A stretch of 7,340 bases of DNA from JAYTQQ01 sp043784965 (GTDB lineage Bacteria > Bdellovibrionota > Bdellovibrionia > Bdellovibrionales > JAMPXM01): the NCBI GenBank assembly GCA_043784965.1, contig JAYVXS010000063.1:1-7340 (forward strand). The letters run 5' to 3'. Below the pieces are notes generated by a model. That model did no database searches and was not told the DNA's origin. It saw only the letters and a list, made by a program, of their open reading frames with translations. Positions 1 through 5,433 of the stretch are shown piece by piece. Numbering within the stretch: position 1 is the first letter of the stretch; each line of letters opens with the position of its first letter. A program made the position numbers and the translations under genes.

Positions 1-122
1 CGAAGCCAATCGATGGCCTTTTCAAAATCTCCGCCAGTTTCCTCAAGTGCTTTTTTGCAATCCAGCATGCCGGCACTAGTTTTTTCTCTTAAGTCTTTCA
101 CCATTGTAGCTGAAACAGCCAT
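1..122 (-). CDS. tsf: Elongation factor Ts, N-terminal part (runs off the window)
   Basis: EF-Ts is the cytoplasmic guanine-nucleotide exchange factor that recycles EF-Tu during translation elongation. Reading the minus strand from the ATG at 122 gives 40 codons beginning MAVSATMVKDLREKTSAGM and continuing with LDCKKALEETGGDFEKAIDW. This is the conserved N-terminal UBA-like EF-Tu-binding domain with the family's T-(S/G)-AGM-x-D-C-K-K-A-L signature. A Shine-Dalgarno-like GTGAG lies 8 nt before the ATG. The gene follows rpsB by 51 nt on the same strand, the standard bacterial rpsB-tsf order, so the two are probably co-transcribed. No clear terminator hairpin was seen in the AT-rich gap (123-173). 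The C-terminal remainder lies beyond the left edge. Confidence 0.95.
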   Translation of the reverse strand, partial: MAVSATMVKDLREKTSAGMLDCKKALEETGGDFEKAIDWL

Positions 123-173
123 AAATAAATCTCACTTTTTAAGAAATTAAATTAAAAAATATTCTGTCTTAAA

Positions 174-1112
174 CTACTCTTCTTTAATTTTAGAGTTCGC
201 TTCTTCCTCAAGTTCCTTTTCAATCTCAACTACATCAGCCAAACCCGCCGCAACAAGCTTGCGAGTCTTGTTTGCCTTAACAATAGCTGGTCCTTGTGGC
301 TTTTTAGCTTCCTCTTTTGCTGGGGCTGCAGAAGGAGCTGCACGTCTTGGACGAACTTCTTTTGGCTGAGGTTTAGCATCTTTATCAGTGTCGCTACCCT
401 TATCAGAAGATGTGCGAAGCTTCTGTTCATATTCCTCTGCGCCTTCAAGATAAGAATCCGCAACAAGTTGAGAAAATAATTTAATTGAACGAATAGCATC
501 ATCATTTCCTGGAATAGGAAAGTCGATGAGCTCTGGATCAACATTTGTATCCACAATAGCTACGATTGGAATATTCAGACGACGGGCCTCAAGAACCGCA
601 ATGTGTTCTTTATTTAAATCCACAACGAACATCACGGATGGAGACTCTTTCATTTCGCGGATACCATCGAGATACTCAGTTAGGCGTAAGTAGTCTTTTT
701 CGATACCAGAACGCTCTTTTTTAGAAAAGTAATCGAGCTCGCCTTTTTCACGCATTTGATCGATTTTACGAAGACGATCAATTGACTCTTTAATGGTTGT
801 GAAATTGGTCAACATGCCGCCAAGCCAGCGCTTAGTCACATGAAACTGACCACATTTTTTAGCCGCCTCTTGAATAGGCTCAACTGCTTGTTTTTTGGTT
901 CCAACAAAGATCATACGGCCGCCGTTTGCAGCAACACTCTTTACAAAGTCAGCAGCTTTTTTTGCATTCGCAACTGATTTTTGCAGATCAATTATGTGAA
1001 TTCCACCACGTGCGGTGTACACATAAGGCTTCATTTTTGGATTCCATCTTTGAGTTTGGTGTCCGAAGTGGACGCCCGCGTCGAGCATTTCTTTCATCGT
1101 AACTTGAGCCAT
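174..1112 (-). CDS. rpsB: 30S ribosomal protein S2 with a long C-terminal extension
   Basis: S2 is a structural protein of the small ribosomal subunit and binds between its head and body. The 312-residue product opens with the family pattern VTMKEMLDAGVHFGHQT and contains WNPKMKPY, the KRWLGGMLTNF segment (about 94-104), and the conserved IPIVAIVDTNVDPELIDFPI region (181-200). The conserved fold ends near residue 230. About 80 further residues follow, rich in Lys, Glu, Ala and Pro and probably disordered, with a helix-prone acidic end. E. coli S2 has about 241 residues, so the tail is a lineage addition. The start is supported by an AAAGAGAG Shine-Dalgarno-like tract about 7 nt upstream. The gene heads the rpsB-tsf unit. 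In E. coli S2 represses this operon through its mRNA leader, and a hairpin in the leader here (1181-1208) could play a comparable role, which is inference. Confidence 0.97.
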   Translation of the reverse strand: MAQVTMKEMLDAGVHFGHQTQRWNPKMKPYVYTARGGIHIIDLQKSVANAKKAADFVKSVAANGGRMIFVGTKKQAVEPIQEAAKKCGQFHVTKRWLGGMLTNFTTIKESIDRLRKIDQMREKGELDYFSKKERSGIEKDYLRLTEYLDGIREMKESPSVMFVVDLNKEHIAVLEARRLNIPIVAIVDTNVDPELIDFPIPGNDDAIRSIKLFSQLVADSYLEGAEEYEQKLRTSSDKGSDTDKDAKPQPKEVRPRRAAPSAAPAKEEAKKPQGPAIVKANKTRKLVAAGLADVVEIEKELEEEANSKIKEE

Positions 1113-1180
1113 AGGCTGCTCTCTTTCTTTGCCAAGATTTTTAAATCTGGCGGTAATGGTTATGCCTCCACTTCAACCGT

Positions 1181-1208
1181 GGGCCCTTAAACAGAGTTTA
1201 AAGAGCCC
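1181..1208 (-). promoter_or_regulatory. Strong hairpin in the rpsB 5' leader
   Basis: Read on the minus strand this is GGGC, a bulged T, CTTTAAAC, a TCT loop, GTTTAAGG and GCCC. It forms a 12-bp stem with one bulge, one G-T wobble and a 3-nt loop. It lies 69-96 nt upstream of the rpsB start codon, within the expected untranslated leader. No T-run follows on either strand, so it is not an intrinsic terminator. A leader structure used for S2 autoregulation or mRNA stability fits the place, but this is inference; the known S2 leader element of gamma-proteobacteria was not matched. Confidence 0.5.
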
Positions 1209-1256
1209 AAAACCTCACTTTTAATGAGGACCAAACCGCGGGAAGTGTGCGAATTT

Positions 1257-1275
1257 GAACAAATAAAATTTGTCC
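1257..1275. repeat. 19-bp imperfect palindrome, possible operator
   Basis: GAACAAAT, AAA, ATTTGTCC: two 8-bp half-sites pairing at seven positions plus one G-T, around a 3-bp centre. It lies about 145 bp upstream of rpsB and 187 bp upstream of the rightward gene. The size and symmetry suit a dimeric regulator site, but no regulator is known and chance cannot be excluded. Confidence 0.3.
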
Positions 1276-1392
1276 AGGTGCTGATGTAGCATGGGGGCGC
1301 CGAGCGATCAATAGAATCTTTGGTAAAAGTGGTCGTTTCTGTAGGTAGAATATGGAGAATGGGAAATTGTTGACGTTGAATTTGAAGTCGGG

Positions 1393-1437
1393 TTAGTTGG
1401 ATAAGCCATCGTTGGAATGATACCGCGCACCAACTAA
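1393..1437 (+). repeat. 8-bp inverted repeat in the leader of the 1462 gene
   Basis: TTAGTTGG at 1393-1400 and its exact reverse complement CCAACTAA at 1430-1437 enclose 29 nt. A second GTTGG lies inside the loop and could compete for the same partner. The structure ends 24 nt before the start codon, so it could shape the mRNA leader. No terminator-like T-run follows it. Confidence 0.3.
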
Positions 1438-1461
1438 ATTATAGAGAGAATTCAGTAAAAC

Positions 1462-1791
1462 ATGACTGAAAAATCAAAAACAACTGCCCCTGCCGCGTCT
1501 TATATGAAGAGATTTGTGATCTTTCAGGCATCAAAATATGTTTGGGGCCTAGCGATTTTAATTCTGGTTTTGGCCGTACAAGCATTCCCAAGTTATCCGA
1601 ATTACATTATCGGGTCACTCGCGGCGGCAGCTGTGATCAGCTTTTTTATTGCCTTTAAAATGACCAGTCAGTATCGCTGTACAAATCCCAACTGTAATCA
1701 ACTCCTTCTATTTGCGCACGGGAGCTCAGCTTCGAGCGGCCTAAGCACTCACAGTCAAAAATGTTCAAAATGTGGAATTGATTTTCTATAG
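1462..1791 (+). CDS. Small two-helix membrane protein with C-terminal zinc-ribbon-like cysteines
   Basis: I do not recognise a named family. The 109-residue product has a short polar N-terminus, then two hydrophobic segments likely to span the inner membrane (about 24-43, YVWGLAILILVLAVQAF; and about 48-66, YIIGSLAAAAVISFFIAF) joined by a tight PSYPN turn. The C-terminal part carries C73-x4-C78 and C101-x2-C104, a spacing suited to one structural zinc in a ribbon-like fold. The short N-terminus and the C-terminal ribbon are predicted to lie on the same side of the membrane, probably the cytoplasm. The ATG at 1462 follows a loose purine-rich GAGAGAA about 12 nt upstream, a weak ribosome site. 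It is transcribed away from rpsB and is followed 60 bp later by the peptidase gene on the same strand. Function unknown; no enzyme motif is visible. Confidence 0.75.
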   Translation: MTEKSKTTAPAASYMKRFVIFQASKYVWGLAILILVLAVQAFPSYPNYIIGSLAAAAVISFFIAFKMTSQYRCTNPNCNQLLLFAHGSSASSGLSTHSQKCSKCGIDFL

Positions 1792-1851
1792 CTAGCGGGA
1801 GTCGCTTATCGGCACTGGCTAGGATTTTATATTTGTGTTAAGCCTTTCGGC

Positions 1852-1983
1852 ATGAAAAAAACTAAATTCAATGCAAAAATATTAATTCTCAGTCTTCTTT
1901 TCACGTCGTCTTCATTTGCCGTAGACCTCAGTATAGAGCGAATTTTTTCAAGTCCTGACCTCAATACGCCAGTTCGACGATAG
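1852..1983 (+). CDS. Truncated 43-residue signal-peptide remnant of the peptidase
   Basis: This is what translation from the native start would make now: 38 native residues (signal peptide of about 23 residues plus the first 15 mature residues) followed by TPVRR from the inserted element, ending at TAG 1981-1983. It has no domain of its own. The product would probably be exported and degraded. It is listed so that the 5' half of the broken gene is not lost from the annotation. Confidence 0.45.
   Translation: MKKTKFNAKILILSLLFTSSSFAVDLSIERIFSSPDLNTPVRR
1961..1965. repeat. Left copy of the 5-bp target-site duplication
   Basis: TCAAT directly abuts the left end of the palindromic element and matches the copy at 2147-2151 exactly. 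In the uninterrupted gene one copy would read within GAC CTC AAT GGA (Asp-Leu-Asn-Gly), which fits the peptidase family at this point. Confidence 0.85.
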
Positions 1984-2042
1984 AAAAGCGCAAACGCTTG
2001 TTATCCTTTGAAAAATACTTCATAAAAATTCAAAATGTCGCA
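1966..2042 (+). repeat. Left 77-bp arm of the palindromic element
   Basis: Aligned by eye with the reverse complement of 2070-2146: identical over the outer 17 bp, over 1990-1997 and over 2005-2014, and 20 of 21 over 2022-2042. The spacers between differ and include small length changes. Overall match is about four-fifths. In the peptidase frame the arm contains the stops at 1981 and 2023. Confidence 0.88.
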
Positions 2043-2069
2043 TTCGCCGTATCGCGAAGGATACGACTC

Positions 2070-2146
2070 TGCGACATTTTAAATTTTTATTCGTCTTTTC
2101 AAAGGCTTCCATCGCGTTTGCATCTTTCTTATCGTCGAACTGGCGT
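2070..2146 (-). repeat. Right 77-bp arm of the palindromic element
   Basis: Inverted partner of 1966-2042. Matching blocks are 2130-2146 (17 bp), 2114-2121 (8 bp), 2096-2105 (10 bp) and 2070-2090 (20 of 21). It contains the last in-frame stop (TAA 2080); beyond it the peptidase frame is open to the natural end of the gene. Confidence 0.88.
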
Positions 2147-2151
2147 TCAAT
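2147..2151. repeat. Right copy of the 5-bp target-site duplication
   Basis: TCAAT directly after the right end of the element, identical to 1961-1965. It is followed by GGATCGGCG, where the peptidase coding sequence resumes as Gly-Ser-Ala. Confidence 0.85.
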
Positions 2152-2205
2152 GGATCGGCGCCTACGGGATTAGTTTTTTCGCCAAATGGCGAGAGACTGT
2201 CTTTT

Positions 2206-4260
2206 TTGCGTCCGAAAGCAGATAATTATGAAGTATTAGACTTATGGGAATATGATTTAAAAACGGGCGAGCCAAGATTGTTGGTGGATGCGAATTCATT
2301 AAAATTTGGCGAACTTTCTGAAGCTGAAAAGGCCAGACGAGAGCGCATGCGCATCAGCAGCAAGGGCATTGTCGAGTATTTTTGGTCGAATGATGGTAAG
2401 AAAATAGTTTTTTCGGCAGGAGGAGACCTTTTTCTCTATCACCTAAATGGAAGCTTGCTGCCGCTCACCAAAAAGCATGCAGCTGAAACGGATGTTAAAT
2501 TTTCTCCGGAGGATCATTTTATTTCATTTGTGCGCGGACAAGATCTTTTTTTTCTTGAAGAGATGAGCCACAAAGAATATCGGGTTACCGCCGACGGCAA
2601 AGCAAATATTTCAAATGGGATTGCTGAATTTGTCGCTCAAGAAGAAATGGATCGCTTTACAGGCTATTGGTGGTCGCAAGACGAAAAATATATTGCCTAT
2701 ACCAGAGTCGATGAATCGCCAGTTAAAGTGGTTGATCGATATGAAATTCAAGCGGATTCAGTTATCGTCCGTAAGCAGAGATATCCTGAGGCGGGCTCGG
2801 CCAACGCAATTGTTAAACTGGCGGTGGTCGTGGTGGCCGATTTAAAAAAGGCTAAAACTTCAGTTCAATGGGTGCCGCTCGGCAAAAATACCGACATTTA
2901 TTTAGCCGATGCCGGCTGGACGCATTCAGGTCAGCTTTTTTATCAAGTGCAGAGCCGGGATCAAAAAATACTTGATTGTTTTTTATATGATCCGGCAACA
3001 AAAAAATCTAAAAAACTATTTACGGAGAGTGATTTACATTGGGTAAACCTGAGTTCAAGTTGGCGTTGGCTTAAAAAGACTTCGCGGCTCATTTGGAGCT
3101 CAGAGCGCAGTGGCTTTCGTCATCTCTATCTTTACAGTGGGACCGGCGACCTGTTTAAGCCACTTACTCATGGAGAGTGGCCAGTTGATTCTTTGGTTGG
3201 GGTTGATGAGGAAGGCGGCTGGGTTTACTTTACCTCTGGTAAGAAAAATCCATTAGAAAAGCATCTCTATCGAGTTTCACTTGAAAGCCCAAGTGAGCCA
3301 GAAATGCTCACTAAAGAAGAGGGCTTTCACGATGCGAGGATGAATAAGTCGGCAAGCCTTTATGTTCACAGCTTTTCAGCCCCCTTGGTCCCGCCACAAT
3401 TATATTTAACAAAATCTAATGGTGAATTGGTTACGGCACTATCGCGAAATGAAGTTAAACAAGGGCACCCACTCTTTCCTTATAGTGCGGCGCTTGTTAA
3501 ACCAGAATATGATTCTTTTAAGGGGCCCTCTGGGGATGCGCTATATTACCGTATTTACAAACCTAAGAACTTCAATGTTAAGAAAAAGTACCCAATGATT
3601 GTGATCGGGTATGGCGGACCTCATGTTCAGGTGGTCGGAAAATCCTGGGGTGGCAAATGGGAAATGTTCACTGAGGTTTTGCTGTCAAAAGGATTTGTAG
3701 TTGCCTCATTTGACAACCGAGGATCTGCGAGAAGAGGTAAGAAATTTGAAGATCATCTTTATCGCGCTATAGGAACGGTCGAGATTGAAGATCAGGCGGC
3801 CGGCGTGGAGCATCTCATTTCACTGGGCTTTGTTGATCCCAAACGAGTTGGATTTTTTGGCTGGAGTTACGGTGGTTACCTTTCGGTCAGTCTCGCACTG
3901 AAAAAACCAGATGTTTTTCGCGCCAATGTTGCGGTTGCGCCGGTATTGGATTTTGCCTTGTATGATACTCACTATACAGAAAGGTATCTGGGAAAGCCAA
4001 AAGAGGAGGCGAGTGCTTACCAGCGCGCCAATAATCTTGAAAGCATCGCTGCGCTGAAGGCCAAACTCTTAGTTATGCATGGAATGGCTGACGACAATGT
4101 ACTCTTCACCAACACAACGCTGCTGTTTAAGCAATTGCAGAAGGCTGGCAAGATCTATGAGTCTGTGACCTATCCAGGAGCAAAACATGGCATCAGTGGT
4201 AAAGAAAATCAAACCCATGTGTTCATCACGATAGCTGATTTTTTTGAGCGCAATTTATAA
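2206..4260 (+). CDS. Dipeptidyl-peptidase IV-like S9 peptidase body, cut off from its signal peptide
   Basis: This is the surviving open frame of the broken peptidase gene. Enzymes of this S9 group remove Xaa-Pro or Xaa-Ala dipeptides from peptide N-termini, normally outside the cytoplasm. From the first usable start after the element (TTG 2206, 684 residues) it holds most of the N-terminal beta-propeller, with the substrate-gripping double Glu in FVAQEEMDRFTGYWW (E146, E147), and the C-terminal alpha/beta-hydrolase domain. The catalytic set is intact: Ser554 in GWSYGG, Asp629 in HGMADDNV, His661 in AKHGIS. The TTG has only a weak GAGAG upstream, so initiation here is doubtful. The native reading runs in from 2152 (GSAPTGLVFSPNGERL). 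If made from TTG, the protein would stay in the cytoplasm and lack the first propeller strands. The stop overlaps the convergent oxidoreductase by 6 bp. Confidence 0.8.
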   Translation: MRPKADNYEVLDLWEYDLKTGEPRLLVDANSLKFGELSEAEKARRERMRISSKGIVEYFWSNDGKKIVFSAGGDLFLYHLNGSLLPLTKKHAAETDVKFSPEDHFISFVRGQDLFFLEEMSHKEYRVTADGKANISNGIAEFVAQEEMDRFTGYWWSQDEKYIAYTRVDESPVKVVDRYEIQADSVIVRKQRYPEAGSANAIVKLAVVVVADLKKAKTSVQWVPLGKNTDIYLADAGWTHSGQLFYQVQSRDQKILDCFLYDPATKKSKKLFTESDLHWVNLSSSWRWLKKTSRLIWSSERSGFRHLYLYSGTGDLFKPLTHGEWPVDSLVGVDEEGGWVYFTSGKKNPLEKHLYRVSLESPSEPEMLTKEEGFHDARMNKSASLYVHSFSAPLVPPQLYLTKSNGELVTALSRNEVKQGHPLFPYSAALVKPEYDSFKGPSGDALYYRIYKPKNFNVKKKYPMIVIGYGGPHVQVVGKSWGGKWEMFTEVLLSKGFVVASFDNRGSARRGKKFEDHLYRAIGTVEIEDQAAGVEHLISLGFVDPKRVGFFGWSYGGYLSVSLALKKPDVFRANVAVAPVLDFALYDTHYTERYLGKPKEEASAYQRANNLESIAALKAKLLVMHGMADDNVLFTNTTLLFKQLQKAGKIYESVTYPGAKHGISGKENQTHVFITIADFFERNL

Positions 4261-5394
4261 GGCGAGTTCGGCTGCGGTTGGGCCTTGCGGATTTTGCAAA
4301 GGGTGTTTTTGTGAAGCCAAAAAATTTGCATAGGCCCGCTGAGACTCTTCTAGACAGCCAAGTAAATTGCCATTTTGGCTTAGGGCCGCCTGACTCACCC
4401 ACACATTTTCGAGCCTGCCAAATTTTGAATCCTCGCGGTCTTGAGTGAGTTTGCCGTGCGTGAGATTGTTCAGCGTGATGCGTTCATAAATTTTGGAATC
4501 CATGGCACCTTCATAGACCCGAGAAATTTGTCGTTTCATATATTTTAAAACTGAAGCTACAATTTCTTCGTTATCCGCCTCTTGATTCGGAATTAAACAA
4601 ATCCACTGAGACAATTGGTGGCCATTTGGCAATGAAGAAAATTTGCCGACCAAGGGCTCCTCATTTGCCCCTTGAAGAATGAGCAAACCAAAATGTTCAC
4701 TGACTTCTTTTGAAAAAATCAAATCTAAGTGAATTGAAGCAAAGAAAGAAGCTTTTGCAAGTTTTTGTTTTTGTCGCAGTGGCAGATTTTCCTCAGTCAT
4801 CATTTCGGCAAGTGAATGGATTGAGGCAGTCCAAATAAATTCAGTTGCAATCAATGTTTGGTTTGCATTGATCACTAGCCCGGTCACTTTGTGATCTTGA
4901 ATAGTTAACGAAGTAACTTCAGATTTATTTAGGATGTGAATATTTTTGTGAGCGGTAATTTTTGCTTTAAGTGTTTGAATCCAATCCTTGGGAGTTTTTT
5001 CAAAAGCAAAATAGTTTGCCGATGCATAGTAGTTTACCTCGTGACAAGACTTAGCTAAGTTATCTCCAAAGCCAATGAAGTTCTTAAGCTTTCCAGACTC
5101 AAATGTTTTTGGAAAGCTTTCAACAGCACGAGCGCCGATAGTTTCGCCCAAACAAGTTTCAAGCCAAACCAGGGCGTCTTCTGCGGCGGGAGTATTTGGC
5201 AGGAATTTAAGTTCGTTATCTACCTCTCCAAATTGAGTTGTAAAGGCTTTCGATCGACCCCCGAGGTCCTCACTGGCTTCAATAATTGCAACTTTTTTTT
5301 GCGAATCCAAAAGTTGTGCCGCGAAAAGTAGACCTGAAAGGCCTCCGCCAACAATAATTGTATCAAACTCGTGGGACGAATGTTTATTTGTCAT
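4255..5394 (-). CDS. FAD-dependent oxidoreductase, amine-oxidase/phytoene-desaturase-like
   Basis: The 379-residue protein begins with a classic FAD-binding Rossmann segment: TIIVGGGLSGLLFAAQL (GxGxxG-type, about 16-21), the acidic E39 at the end of strand two (VAIIEA) that contacts the FAD ribose, and the GGRS motif (45-48) typical of NAD(P)-binding-like flavin amine oxidases, phytoene desaturases and protoporphyrinogen oxidases. The substrate cannot be told from sequence. The C-terminal second FAD motif, usually an AGD/AGS followed by a Gly-rich helix start, is weak here (VWVSQAALSQNGNLLG then CLEESQRAYANF). No signal peptide is seen, so it is probably cytoplasmic. The ATG is preceded by TAAGG about 3 nt upstream. 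It lies 39 nt downstream of the CFI-box gene on the same strand, probably one transcript. Its stop overlaps that of the convergent peptidase gene by 6 bp. Confidence 0.8.
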   Translation of the reverse strand: MTNKHSSHEFDTIIVGGGLSGLLFAAQLLDSQKKVAIIEASEDLGGRSKAFTTQFGEVDNELKFLPNTPAAEDALVWLETCLGETIGARAVESFPKTFESGKLKNFIGFGDNLAKSCHEVNYYASANYFAFEKTPKDWIQTLKAKITAHKNIHILNKSEVTSLTIQDHKVTGLVINANQTLIATEFIWTASIHSLAEMMTEENLPLRQKQKLAKASFFASIHLDLIFSKEVSEHFGLLILQGANEEPLVGKFSSLPNGHQLSQWICLIPNQEADNEEIVASVLKYMKRQISRVYEGAMDSKIYERITLNNLTHGKLTQDREDSKFGRLENVWVSQAALSQNGNLLGCLEESQRAYANFLASQKHPLQNPQGPTAAELAL

Positions 5395-5433
5395 AGCCTT
5401 ACACGATCGCTAAATTCTAACGAGGATTCAAGA

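Larger units (their letters stand above)
1113..1461. other. Divergent intergenic region between rpsB and the small membrane protein gene
   Basis: This 349-bp stretch has no convincing coding sequence on either strand. It must hold the rpsB promoter and leader (reading left) and the promoter of the 1462 gene (reading right). Structures seen: a strong hairpin at 1181-1208, a 5-bp hairpin (CCTCA/TGAGG) at 1213-1229, a 19-bp imperfect palindrome at 1257-1275, and an 8-bp perfect inverted repeat at 1393-1400/1430-1437. I found no good -35/-10 pair for rpsB. For the rightward gene a TTGACG at 1370-1375 resembles a -35 box, but no good -10 sits at the right spacing, so I do not call a promoter. Confidence 0.7.
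1966..2146. mobile_element. 181-bp palindromic MITE-like element
   Basis: The element has no open frame able to encode a transposase. Its ends are perfect 17-bp inverted repeats, ACGCCAGTTCGACGATA at 1966-1982 and the reverse complement at 2130-2146. The inverted similarity continues inward through 77-bp arms, in conserved blocks of 17, 8 (GCAAACGC), 10 (CCTTTGAAAA) and 21 bp (20 of 21 match) separated by diverged spacers. The 27-nt centre (2043-2069) carries its own CGTATC/GATACG stem with a GCGAAG loop. TCAAT flanks both ends. These traits are those of a miniature inverted-repeat transposable element, moved in trans by a transposase not in this window. I could not assign it to an IS family. 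The whole unit would fold into one long hairpin in RNA or a cruciform in DNA. Confidence 0.9.
1852..4260 (+). pseudogene. Secreted dipeptidyl-peptidase IV-like gene interrupted by a palindromic element
   Basis: This is the complete ancestral gene. Codons 1-38 (1852-1965) encode a signal peptide (MKK, hydrophobic ILILSLLF, probable cleavage after SSFA) and the typical mature N-terminus VDLSIERIFSSPDLN. The family continues with a Gly/Pro-rich stretch and SPxGxRxxFLR; these residues are found only after the inserted element, as GSAPTGLVFSPNGERLSFLR from 2152. Inside the element the same frame has stops at 1981 (TAG), 2023 (TAA) and 2080 (TAA). Deleting the element plus one TCAAT copy (186 bp) joins the halves in frame as DLN-GSAPTG and gives a 740-residue protein, a usual length for bacterial secreted dipeptidyl-peptidase IV enzymes. 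The start ATG has no good Shine-Dalgarno sequence; a TATATT at 1828-1833 could be a -10 box but lacks a convincing -35. As it stands, no secreted active product is expected unless the element is lost or bypassed. Confidence 0.85.

Noticed and set aside
230..556. Leucine-rich minus-strand open frame inside rpsB
   Set aside because: It is an alternative frame of the well-supported S2 gene, with no independent start signal or family resemblance.
1181..1208. Leader hairpin as an intrinsic terminator
   Set aside because: No T-run follows the stem on either strand and no gene ends just before it.
1792..1822. CTAGC...GCTAG inverted repeat after the small membrane protein gene as a terminator
   Set aside because: Only 5 bp pair around a 21-nt interior, and the following sequence is not a clean T-run.
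2035..2082. Short ATG-started peptide inside the element as an encoded product
   Set aside because: It has 15 codons, no ribosome site and ends at the third in-frame stop; it looks like chance.
1998..2225. Plus-strand 75-codon open frame running through the palindromic element
   Set aside because: It is in a different frame from the peptidase, spans the element and resumed peptidase sequence, and shows no protein-like pattern. It is a shadow created by the insertion.
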